Positions 22,298 to 32,419 of a stretch of 64,000 nucleotides of DNA are shown here, piece after piece. Numbering within the stretch: the stretch's first letter is position 1; each line of letters begins with the position of its first letter. Both the position numbers and the translations under genes were made by a program. The stretch lies in the NCBI GenBank assembly GCA_037693485.1, contig CM075346.1:44190001-44254000 (forward strand), read 5' to 3'. The DNA comes from Kitagawia praeruptora (Eukaryota; Streptophyta; Magnoliopsida; Apiales; Apiaceae). The notes beneath the pieces were generated by a model that saw only the letters and a program-made list of their open reading frames with translations, did no database searches and was not told the origin of the DNA.

Positions 22298-22434
22298 GTT
22301 AAAATGCAAGATAAGTGTGTTCAAAGATATCCGAAATTGTATGGTTCTGATGAGAGAATACAAGCTTGTATGTCTGAACTTGGTGTTCCACTCAGTCACT
22401 CACTAAAGAACTTGGTTTTCACCAGGGTCGTTTT
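22298..22434 (+). pseudogene. DUF604 / fringe-like glycosyltransferase exon fragment A
   Basis: The plus strand encodes KMQDKCVQRYPKLYGSDERI followed by QACMSELGVPL. I recognise this as a conserved segment of plant DUF604 proteins, the GT31-related fringe-like glycosyltransferases that act in the secretory pathway. After the PL residues an 8-bp insertion (agtcactc) shifts the frame. The sequence ends near CACCAG with a possible donor. The next conserved stretch of the same family lies at 23264, so the two fragments look like neighbouring exons still separated by an intron of about 830 bp. The fragment cannot encode a working enzyme. Confidence 0.7.
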
Positions 22435-23263
22435 TTGTTAACTCTGGCCTTTGCTTTGTTTTGGTTCTTTTGTTTTCATATTTTTTTGCATATGTTCCCG
22501 ATTTTTCAGTGCATTAGATTCTTATTTTAATTACGAGAAATGGGAATGATAATTTGAACCCATGATCAGGGAAGTAGGCACCACTAGGCTATTATCGAAA
22601 TCTCGTATAGGTTTGCCGACAAAATAGTAATGAATTAAGGGTGTCAAGTGTGAACATTATTTGTTCATGGTATGAAACACAGTAAACTGTTGGTGTCTTG
22701 TAATAATATGATGTATTGTACTTAGGATTCCCTTTTCATTAAGTTGCGACTACTAAAAATGGCATTTTGCATACCCAGCCATTGCTTAAAATATTTGTAT
22801 GTAGTGAACTGAAGCAACATATTTGATCATTAATGATCCATAGACTATTTCTAGTACAACTGTAAAAACTGATTTCCCTATATATGTGTAAATATTCTAC
22901 ATATTTATGGTAAGTATTGAAGTAGTTTTGAATTCCAAATTTTATAAGCTTGTAGTAAATTACCCAATATTGACAGTGTCAAATGGACCAAGTTAGTGTT
23001 AGGTTGAGACTGTTGTCTTGGTAAAACTAGAAGTGTGGTTTTTTAGTCATAATCTTAAGAAAAGTAGTTTTTTCTGAAAGTCTAAAAGTCTGTTGCCATC
23101 AACAACATTATTAATGTATGTGACTATAAAAAAATTAAGGTAGGTAATGTGCTTGATTTTTACAAGTTTCAGTTGAATATTTGGTAAATGTCTAACTAAT
23201 TACTGTCCCGAAACTTGCTTCACAACTCTAACGGGGACCTCTTCTTTGTATTTTACTATTCAG

Positions 23264-23400
23264 TATGATGTTTACGGGAACTTATTTGGTCTTCTTGCTG
23301 CACACCATGTGACGCCTTTAGTGTCATTGCATCATCTTGATGTGGTGGAGCCAATATTCCCAAATGTGACTCAGGTTGAAGCCTTGTAACAACTGATGAT
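23264..23400 (+). pseudogene. DUF604 / fringe-like glycosyltransferase exon fragment B
   Basis: A cag acceptor (23261-23263) precedes a frame reading YDVYGNLFGLLAAHHVTPLV, then SLHHLDVVEPIFPNVTQVEA. This follows directly after fragment A in the family's usual order. The frame meets a TAA at 23387-23389, within the conserved region. Downstream bases no longer read as the family. The identity rests on remembered family motifs and should be tested by protein search. Confidence 0.72.
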
Positions 23401-23575
23401 CCCAAACACTTGCTTTCCTGATATAGCTTCAAGCTTTTGAGATAATGACTTTGTTAATTCTGGATTCGACTAATTTTTCTTCATTGATGCATTGTTCCGT
23501 TTAAAATCAATTGTTTTAGCAGTAAGTAATCTAATTTAAGTTGAACCATGACTAACTTCATATTCATTGTTATAG

Positions 23576-23678
23576 GTATTTTGACAAGCAGGAAATTAGG
23601 ACGACATGTCCAGTTTGCCTTGGTACTTGCAGTTGCAGGGATTGCTTAACAAATCAATCTAATGACGAGGAAGAAAAG
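23576..23678 (+). pseudogene. KDM3/JMJ25-like demethylase exon fragment 1
   Basis: The exon is bounded by a tatag acceptor and an aaaag|gtatc donor. It encodes YFDKQEIRTTCPVCLGTCSC then RDCLTNQSNDEEEK. The Cys pattern CPVCxGTCSCRDCL is that of the zinc-binding region preceding the JmjC domain in plant KDM3/JMJ25-type histone H3K9 demethylases. The JmjC catalytic part is not present. It lies immediately downstream of the DUF604 fragments, so the element joined pieces of two genes. Confidence 0.65.
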
Positions 23679-23769
23679 GTATCATGTTAGAGTCGACTAA
23701 CCTGTGTATGACTTTTTTTATTTTAGCTCCGATCTGATGTTATCTAATTATTTATATGTTGTCTTTCAG

Positions 23770-23887
23770 GATTGTTATAATGACGATACTAACCTTCTCC
23801 ATTATCTCATACATGTGCTTTTTCATGTAATTAAGAAAGTGAACCTTGACCATATCATTGAGTTGGATATAGAATCTAGAATTAAAG
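23770..23887 (+). pseudogene. KDM3/JMJ25-like demethylase exon fragment 2
   Basis: After a 91-bp intron with gt..cag borders, the exon encodes a stretch containing NLLHYLIHVLFHVIKKVNLD and then HIIELDIESRIK. It ends at a ttaaag|gttcgg donor. In the KDM3 family the Cys-rich segment is followed by a similar helical region (YLL..LLPxLKQ...E.E...G), so the exon order is kept. Splice borders are intact although the gene is truncated. Confidence 0.6.
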
Positions 23888-24580
23888 GTTCGGATAATTA
23901 TCAAAATTTCAACTGATTAGTCTATCAAAAACTTTGATATTGAGTCCATTTTTTTTCTCCTTGTGCCAAAAATATATTGCTTTATCATTATAGTATTCTT
24001 GTATTTTTTTTGCCGGTCTGTATGTGTTTGTTTCTTTAGGACATATAATTTTGATATCTGTTAAAAATTACAATGTATGTTCTGAGCCTGACTTTTGGTG
24101 TTCCGAAGGAAATTCTGAGTGCGGAAAGAAGATTGGTTGTCCATCCTAATCTCTAATGAATGTTCTGAGCCTTCGCATGTCAATTGAGCAAAGATACTGG
24201 AGGGATACAAAGCTGTCACAATTCCATCAGAGGAGGATAAGAAGAGTAAGAGATCGTTGTATAATTTTGTCGAGGGGGAGATTAGTCAGGTGGATAAGAT
24301 GCAGATGCTTGACTTGGCGCATATTCATTTAATTTATATCTAAACTTTTGGTGAATGTAAACTAGAATGGTACCATATCTATGTTGTCGTTTGATTACAT
24401 TTAGTCTTTAGATATTGAATGTTTGGTATGATGATATTGTCCGAATGGTTTTGGTACTTCTTTTGGGCAGGTAATAGTGATGTACCAAGGTACTTTTTTG
24501 GATAATTGGTGTGTATGAAATACCATGTTAATGGTGGATTTTTATATGAACAAATGGGTCATGTCCATTTTTTTAAAAGA

Positions 24581-24730
24581 AAAGCATTGTTATTGCCTCA
24601 TAATGTGTTGGCATTTATTGTTAATTCCTTACTAAAAGCATTGTTATTGCCTCATAATGTGTTGCCATTTATTATTAATTCCTTACTAAAAGCATTGCTA
24701 TTAAACAGAAATGTGTTGCCATTGCCACCT
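24581..24730 (+). repeat. Three 54-bp tandem repeats in the CACTA subterminal region
   Basis: Units start at about 24581, 24635 and 24689 with aaagcattgttattgcctca, and each contains aatgtgttg. They are arrays of the subterminal motif of this CACTA family. Confidence 0.75.
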
Positions 24731-25440
24731 TAAACGTTGCAATAAATATCCAAAACCGGGTTGCTATAGCCTGTTGCAATGAATTTAAATTGTTGCTATA
24801 GACTGGAAAACGTTGCTATAACAAGCTTTTGCAATGACATTAAAGCATTGCTATATGGTACTATATTCGTTGCTATAGGGACCTATTGCAACCCAAGCAA
24901 AGTTCACGCCTAATTTTTGCAAAAGCATTGCCATAGCATCAATGGCAACGGTATTAGGCCCTTTAGCAACAATTTTAAGGTGTTGCTATAGGCAATATAT
25001 GGTGTAGTGAGTTTTGATAATATCTTCAATTTTATAAATTGGATTTGAACGATTTTACAGCATATACGAAGCTAAGGAAATATCCTTTAGTTCAGTAATA
25101 ACTTAATAATTATGATTTCATTGAAACTACATGAAAATCAAAGGAATACTGAGAATTTTATTCATTTTAAAAAAACCTATTATATTTTATGTAATTTAAG
25201 ACTTTAATGTTTTGATCATATCTTCAATTCTATATTTCAGATTTGAATAATTTTACGATCTATACAAAATTCAAGAAATATTTAATTTACTGATGACTTA
25301 AAAATTATAATTTTATTGAAACTACCTAAAAATTGGGAAAAAGTATAGTAACGAATATTACATTGAGATTTCAAGGTTACATTCACAATTTTAAGAGCCG
25401 TCGGTCAGATCCTCTAATTCAGGAAACCTATTATATTTGG

Positions 25441-26243
25441 GTGAGTGCCCTAAATAATCACTTTTTATTCATTCTTAACCAAAATACCCAATGTCGGAAG
25501 GTTCCGCCCAAAATACCCACCACATACGCCACTGAGATAGGCGTATGTGGTGATACGCCACTAGATACGGCGTGTGTGAAAGATACGGCACTAGATACGG
25601 AGTCTCGTCCACAATAAATGCCACACACAAGGGCGTATTACAGATCACGCTGCATCCATGGGCGCATCCAAGCTTGGATATGCATCACGCAAATGCATAT
25701 GCCCCTGCGGGGCCCACTCCAACAGACGTCTCTCTGGCGATAGCCATGGCAACTTTGGCGAATTCTGGTCAGATTTTCCGTTAATCTTTTCACACACTTC
25801 CGGACATTTTCCCGTTAAGTGGTATATACCATTAGATTCGTCTCTCGACGATCTACATGCCTATATCAGTTTTAAGCCGTTTGTTACCGGATTAAAAATG
25901 CCCAATCGAACCTCTCTTCTTCTCCTCGATTTTCCGATGAGTTCATAGAAACCCTTGGAGGGCCAGATCCCATAAAAGCAGTTGGACAAAATGGATAGCA
26001 AGGTCTGCTTATCGTTTTGGTGTGTTCGGAAGGAGTGGAGGGAGGCGGAGAGGGCGGAGAGAGTTCGACGGGAGAGAGAGATACGATTGGTGAGAGAGAG
26101 AGACTACGAGACAGAGAGAGTGAACAGTGGATTAGGTTGCGCCGTTCCAAACGGCATGACCCAAGGGTATTTTGGTCGATGTTTTCAAAAACGGGTATTT
26201 TGGGCAATGGTAGGGAAAAAGTGGGCATTTTGGGCATTCTTTC
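25441..26243. mobile_element. Mutator-like element with gene-leader-like core
   Basis: The element is flanked by the perfect 11-bp duplication attatatttgg (25430-25440 and 26244-26254). The tips gtgagtgccctaaataatca and the reverse of aatgcccaaaatgcccac are related inverted repeats with accaaaatacccaatg-type sequence inside. The core has a gene-like composition: a GA/CT-rich tract at 26080-26130, a gcccctgcggggc palindrome near 25700, and repeated gatacgccactagatacgg words. It may be captured 5' leader DNA. No protein domain is recognised in the open frames across it. Confidence 0.7.
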
Positions 26244-26497
26244 ATTATATTTGGTGTAAACCAATAATTCATTTATATTTCTATAATAATTTATCATTTA
26301 TATTTTATTTATATTTTATAAGTGATCATTCTTACTTGATTTGGACATAAAATATATTATTATCTTATATAAAATTTAGTGTTTCAAATTTATGTATTTT
26401 ATGGTCCAACTATAAATAAAAAATAATAAAATTAAAATTAATATTAAATTATTAAATATGTATAAAGTCATCGTGCTTTGCACGGGTAATAATCTAG

Positions 26498-27043
26498 TAT
26501 TTTCTAAATTGAATAGAATTATATCTAATATAAGAAGGTAAGTTTATTTAATTGATAGTAGAATTATATTCAAAAACGAAAAAATAAATTTTAATAATCT
26601 AAACCAATCATAAGTAGATTTTTTAAATTGAATAGAACTATCATTGTAAAATTCCTAACTTTCTTTCCACTTCAATTTCAAAGTAGTTTCAGTTGGAGAA
26701 TAATTATTTAATCAACATTAAATTACTGATAATTTCTTCAGCTTTGTGGCTTTTAGTCTAAATATGAATTTTAGAACTTAAGAAAAAGTAAAAATAATAA
26801 AATTAACATGTGAAATCTAAAAAATAATAATTTTTTAAATATTTATACTCAACTCGTATTATTTTTTTCTACGAGTCTTTCAAATTTAAGAGTTATTTAT
26901 TTATTTCAATAAATATTTAAGTTTATCTAACAAAAATCAAATTTAATATGAACAAATATTAATAAATATATATATTAAAAGTAAATTATTTGATAATATA
27001 ATTTAAATAATTATAAATATTAGAAAAGAATAGTGTGCACCAA
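26498..27043. other. AT-rich spacer
   Basis: No frame, RNA gene or element boundary is recognised between the Helitron end and the next candidate Helitron. Confidence 0.5.
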
Positions 27044-27419
27044 TCAATATATATATATAAAGGAGGGTACACAGGAGTTTAGGTGGCGCTCTAAAATCGT
27101 CTCAATCTATTTTTCTAATTTTCTAGAATTTTAGAATTTAAACACTAATAAATTTAAAAATATCATTTAACATATTAGAAGTAGAATAGGTGTTCGAATT
27201 TATAAAGAAGAAAAGTTCGAATTTATAAGGAATACATATGATTAGAAGTTCTATTGAAAGTAGAATAAGTATTTATTAGACATATGATTAAAAGTTCTAT
27301 TCGAAGTAGAATAAAAGTTCGAATTTATAGAGAATAAGAGTTCGAATTTATAGAAAAAAACATATAAATAAAAGTTCTATTAGAAGTAGAATAAGTGTTT
27401 GAATATATAGTGAAGATAT

Positions 27420-28605
27420 ATAAATAAATATTTTTTAGAAAGTACGATCTTCTTAAAATATGTCGTTTCATATAAGTTAATTATACTTCTATTAGGAAAA
27501 TTTATTCAATACTATTGTCATAAAAAAAATCATCGTATTTAAAAATAAAATCATTGATGTGTTAATATAATAAAATAACATTCTCATGCAGGAATCCTAA
27601 ATTAATATAGGAGTATCTACAATATAAAGAAAAAATAAGATGCGTTTTCATTTTCTAAAACTCCATAAATTTTAGAAAGTCTAGAGAAAGTAAAAATTGG
27701 AATTCACTTTATTTTTTATTTTTTAATTTTAAAGAAAAAAAGTTGTTGTGTAAGATGAGCATCATCAATAATATGTAATGAAGTTAGAATTTCGATCCCA
27801 AACGAGAGCGGCTCGAAATGTGTTTAACGGGAAAACGGCTCACTATAAAATACTAGCTTATAGCCCGTGCAAAGCACGGGTTACTTTTAATTTTTTATAA
27901 TTAATTTATAATATAATATAATATTATAAATATTAATTTAAATATGTTATTGATTCGAACCTTACATCTTTATATATATTAATTTTTAATATTATATATA
28001 AATTAATATGTTATTGGCGGGAATCGAACTTTGAACCTCTGCATATAACAACTTTTAGTATTGTTATATCTAACGGTCATGATCTATTTGAGTTGCTGAT
28101 CTAACGGTGATAAATGAGGGATAACCAAAAATGAGGATAACCAAAAAAGGGGTAACCAACTACAAATTATACCCCCTTTTGCTTATTATAATATAGTATA
28201 GATTGTATTAGCTATTAAAATATCATATTAATTTTATAAATTTTATTTTATTTTTAGGATTTGATTTTTATGGATAAATATTATCATACAAGTGATATAT
28301 GTAAAAGTTAGATTTTTGGTCTTAACGAGAGAGCGGATCAATAATAATAACCGTGTTTAATGAGAAAGCGGTTTATTAGAGAAGATCATATAAAAATGTT
28401 TGAATATATAAGGAATACATAAAATAAAATGTTTTATTGGAAGTAGAATACGAGGACTGTTGAGACGTCTTATACAATTTTTTAAAATTATATATCTTAT
28501 TTCCTAGAAATCCTTTATTGTAACTTTTTTATACAAGTTAATTATACTTGCATTATAAAAATATATCCATAAATTTTATATTATTCCCGTAACGAAAAGT
28601 CTTCG

Positions 28606-28637
<32 letters not shown>

Positions 28638-30070
28638 AACATAACATAAAGACATTTTCATACGGAAGTTGTAAATAAATACAAGAATATCTATAATATA
28701 CAGAAAATAAAATATGTATTTTCATATTTTAAAATTCCATAAATATTAGAAAGTTTAAAGAATATAAAAATTGGAATTTACTCTCTTCATATAATAAAGT
28801 TAGAAAATAAATTGTTACGTGTGGATATATATATAGAAAATAAAGATTGATCATTAATTATATCCATCTGATCATAAATATTACTTTTTGATATTGTTCT
28901 GTAGTCCACAATTAACGTACTAATTTTTTTTTTTGCACAAAGCTTTCAAAGAAGTGCCTAGCAAAAAAAAGATATATAATTAAATATTTTATAAAAAGTA
29001 CGATCTTCTTAAATTATGCTTTTTTATATAAATTAATTATACTTCTATTAGGAAAATTTATTCATAAATTCAATACTATTGTCATAAAAAAGTGATCGTT
29101 TTTTAAAAAGAAAATAATTGATATATTTAACATAATAAAATAACATTGTCATGTAAGAATTCTAAATAAATACAGGAACATCTATCTATAATATAAAGAG
29201 AAAATAAAATGTGTTTTCATTTTCTAAAACTCCATAATTTTTAGAAAATCTAGAATAAGTATAAAGTGGAATTCGCTTAATGTTTTAGGTTTTGATTTTA
29301 AGGAGTAAGTTGTCGTGTAAGATAAGTATCATCAATAATATGTAGTGAAGTTGGAATTTCGATCCCAAATGAGAGCTGCTCGAAACGTGTTTATAACAGG
29401 AAGACGACTCGCTATAAAAAATTGTATTATCTATTAAAATATCATATTGGTATTATAAATTTTATTTTATTTCTAGGATATGATTTTTATGGATAAACAA
29501 ATATACGTAAAAGTTAGGTTTTTGGTTTTAACGAGATGGGGGATCAATAGTAACAACCATGTGATGTTTCAATATATAAGGAATACATATAATTTTTTAA
29601 AACTATATATTTTTTTCTTAGAAATCCTTTATTTTAATTTTTTTATACAAGTTAATTATACTTGCATTAGAAAATATATCCATAAATTTAATATTATTCC
29701 CGTAATGAAAAGTCTTCGTACTTAATTTTTTTTTGATATGTTAACATAACAGAAAGACATTCTCATGCGGAAGTTGTAAGTTTAAAGAATATAAAAATTG
29801 GAATTTACTCTCTTTATATAACGAAGTTAGAATTTCGATTCCAAATAAGAGCGGCTCGAAACGTATTTAACGGGATGACGGCTCATTAGAAAAGATTATA
29901 TTAGCTATTAGAATTTGTTACTGATGTCATAATTTTTTTTTTATTTTTACGGTTCAATTTTATGGATAAAAATTATTATATAAGTCTTTATAATATATGT
30001 TAAAGTTAGGGATCAATCGAAAAAAATCATATTTAACAAGAAATCGATTCATTAGAGAAGATTATTTAAT
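27420..30070. repeat. Diverged tandem segmental duplication, three partial copies
   Basis: Copy A (27425 onward) and copy B (28983 onward) share agtacgatcttcttaaa, ttatacttctattaggaaaa, then ttagaatttcgatccca and gagcggctcgaaa-type blocks in the same order. A third, shorter copy carries the last blocks again at 29821-29960. Copy A contains the Helitron at 27853-28202, which copy B lacks. Confidence 0.7.
27853..28202 (-). mobile_element. Small complete Helitron
   Basis: On the minus strand it starts TCTATACTATATTATAATAA at 28202 and ends with the hairpin cccgtgc-ttt-gcacggg followed by CTATAAGCTAG at 27853. It sits between host A and T as Helitrons do. The duplicated segment near 29410 preserves the uninterrupted site (ctataaaaaattgtatta), confirming both ends. 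It is 350 bp and non-coding. Confidence 0.85.
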
Positions 30071-30093
30071 TATTAATATTATAATATAACGTA

Positions 30094-30345
30094 CTCCCTC
30101 CGTCCTTTCCATTTTTTTACACTTTTTTTTCACTTTCTGGAACGCATTTTAAGGTGAATTTTAAGGATAGTTCCATAACTTATTTTTAAACTTTTCTTTT
30201 TTTGTATAAAAATAGGATTGATCTATTTTTATACAAAAAAAGAAAATTCCAAAAATAAGTTATGCAACTATCCTTAAAATTCATCTTAAAATGCGTGCCA
30301 GGCACCCTATTTTGAAATGATAAGAAATGGAAAGGACGGAGGGAG
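30094..30345. mobile_element. Stowaway MITE, copy 3
   Basis: Ends are ctccctccgtcc and ggacggagggag, with TA at 30092-30093 and 30346-30347. The 252-bp body is a long near-palindrome of the same family as the other two copies. Confidence 0.9.
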
Positions 30346-30409
30346 TAAATGTATTGAATTTTTTAAAAAATATTGTAACGCCGCCGCGAAGCGCGGCTTT
30401 ATCAACTAG

Positions 30410-31004
30410 TTATGAATTATAGATAGATACTATATTAAATACATGCAGTTATGTTTAGGTCAACTACTTCTTCTTGTTCAGCAACAATGCACCATCTCAT
30501 ATTTATCAATACACTACTTATGATTTAATTACGATTTAATATATTTTTTAAAATATTTTCAATTAAATCAAAATTACAGAAGAGATTTGGATAACTACGT
30601 TGGAAGGGAGCTGACCTAAATCCATCCAAACAAAAATGCCGTATCCTTGCTGACCAAATCAACCATTTGACTTTGTATTGTACGAAACGTTTGTTGTTGT
30701 AGCCGGCCGTTTTTATTGATAATTTACGTACTTATTTAGTTATGATGTGACATTGAACATTAAATATGGTAATTGTAGTATAATTTGTTATATTAATATT
30801 CATTACCAATGTTTTAAAAATCTCAACTGTTACCAAATCAACCATGTAACTTGCAAGAAAGATTCAAATTAATGGTTGGAATTCAGATAAAACAACCGCA
30901 ACCACCTTAGCACCATTCTATTTTAAGATAAAAAAATACTATGAATCTAATTCATATATAGATGCTAAATTACCTTATTACCCAACCTATTGTTCCGTAA
31001 TAAG
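30410..31004. other. Non-coding spacer
   Basis: No gene, RNA or element boundary is recognised. Confidence 0.5.
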
Positions 31005-32179
31005 TAGGGCTGCAAACGAACCAAGTCGAGCCGAGCAGAGCTTTCATCGAACCGAACCGAGTTTTGACCTTAACGAACCGAGCCGAGCTTTGATCTCAAC
31101 GAACCAAGCTGATTTCTTAACAAACCGAGCCGAGTTTTGACCGAACCGAGCCGAACTCGAGTTGTTCACGAACAGCCTCGAGCCGACCGAACCAAGCCGA
31201 ACTCGAGTTGTTCACGAACAGCCTCGAGCCGAACCGAGCTCGAGCTGTTCGCGAACAATTAATTTGGTTGGAGTCTTAGTAGATCACTACTATTCTAACT
31301 AGTACTAGTAACTAGTGCTTTGTCACGGATTGTTGTTTCTATTTTTTAAAAACTATTTCTCGACGATCCAATCGTACGGGATACACCCAAATTTTAAAAA
31401 AATAAAAATTTAATTTGGATCGAGATCTTAGTAGATCACTACTATTCTAACTAGTACAAGTAACTAGTGTTTTATCACGAATTGTTATTTCTATTTTTTT
31501 AAAAATATTTCTCGACGATCCAACCGTACAGATATATCTAATTTAGTGATATTCCCAAATTTAAAAAAAAAAAAATTAATTTGGTTCGAGATCTTAGTAA
31601 ATCACAATTATTCTAACTAGTACTAGTAACTAGTGTTTTATCACGAATTGTTGTTTCTATTTTTTTAAAATATTTCTCGAAGATCCAACCGTACGGATGT
31701 CAAGATATATCTAATTTAGTGATATTCCCAAATTTTTAAAAAATAAAAAATTAATTTGGGTCCAGATCCTAGTAGATCACTACTATTCTAACTAGTAATT
31801 AGTGATTTGTCACCAAATTGTTGGTTCTATTTTTTTAAAAATATTTCTCGACGATCCAACCATACAGATGTCAAGATATATCTAATTTAATGATATTCCC
31901 AAATTTTAAAAAAATAAAAAATTAATTTGGTTGGAGAAAAAAAATAAAAAGTAAAAATTTTGATTTTTTTCGAGCTTTAACGAACCGAGTTCGAGCCGAG
32001 TTGAACTGAGTTTGAGTCGAGTATCGAGTCGAGTCGGACAACCAAAAAACTCGGCTCGACTCAATAAACTTATCGATCGAATTTTGGTGATCAAACTCGA
32101 GTTCGTTAACGAACCGAGCCGAGTCAATCGAGTTTTTAACGAGTCGAGTTCGACTCAGCTCGGTTCGTTTGCAGCCCTA
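31005..32179. mobile_element. hAT-like non-autonomous element upstream of the formin
   Basis: The ends tagggctgcaaacgaacc and ggttcgtttgcagccctaform a perfect inverted repeat of about 18 bp. Both arms carry arrays of accgagccgag-type words in opposite orientation. No exact 8-bp duplication was found at the flanks (gtaataag and ttactgta), so they may have decayed. The interior has about four tandem units of about 165 bp. Confidence 0.75.
31258..31925 (+). repeat. About four tandem units of about 165 bp in the hAT-like element
   Basis: Units begin attaatttggttggag or close variants at about 31258, 31410, 31576, 31750 and, truncated, 31920. Each contains agtagatcactactattcta and ttctcgacgatccaa. 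Confidence 0.8.
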
Positions 32180-32419
32180 TTACTGTAGTAAGGGTTTTCC
32201 TAGTCATTTTAACAAGATATGAAGTGCCCGCCCGGGAAGGCTCAAAGCAACCAGAAATAACTAAACTTTTTCACCTGCTTTTCTTGATTTTGTCAGCACA
32301 AAAAACCAAACCACAATAGGTGTTACCAATAGAGTAATCTAATCAACCATGCCCAAAATTATGTTAGATACAACACATTCATATCAAAATCTCTATACTA
32401 TTCAAAGTTGCATGAAAAT
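32180..32419 (+). promoter_or_regulatory. Formin upstream region (promoter and 5' leader)
   Basis: Only 240 bp separate the hAT-like element from the start codon. I see no convincing TATA box; the region is AT-rich with short CT tracts. The core promoter may lie here, or further upstream inside or beyond the transposon. Confidence 0.35.

Larger units (their letters stand above)
21433..25009. mobile_element. Non-autonomous CACTA element with captured exons
   Basis: The element begins CACTACACCATAGATTGG and ends ATATGGTGTAGTG, with the 3-bp duplication agt on both sides (21430-21432 and 25010-25012). Subterminal regions contain many gttgctata and gcattgc motifs in both orientations, as is usual for CACTA elements. 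No transposase is present. The interior between about 22290 and 23890 carries exon pieces of at least two unrelated host genes, all on the plus strand. Confidence 0.9.
21126..26497 (+). mobile_element. Candidate Helitron carrying nested CACTA and MULE
   Basis: The 3' end is good: the hairpin cgtgctttgcacg (26472-26484) followed by CTAG and a host T. A possible 5' end, tcctatatataataagag, follows an A at 21125. Between them, outside the nested CACTA and MULE, remain about 1 kb of AT-rich DNA with a 52-bp repeat, tctcctaaattaaatagaat-like, at 21283-21400. The pairing of these two ends is inference. Confidence 0.4.
27044..30409 (+). mobile_element. Candidate Helitron with internal duplications
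   Basis: The 3' end has the hairpin gccgcg-aag-cgcggc (30383-30397) followed by CTAG and a host T. A candidate 5' end, tcaatatatatatataaagg, follows an A at 27043. The interior is AT-rich and non-coding, consists largely of duplicated segments, and holds a nested Helitron and a Stowaway MITE. The 3' end is clear; the 5' end is tentative. Confidence 0.45.

Noticed and set aside
24085..24155. Possible similarity of ggtgttccgaaggaaattct to a dehydrogenase N-terminus
   Set aside because: Too short and without splice borders or following motifs to support another captured gene.
30997..32187. 8-bp target-site duplication for the third hAT-like element
   Set aside because: gtaataag and ttactgta do not match; a shifted gtagtaag on the right is not adjacent to the tip.
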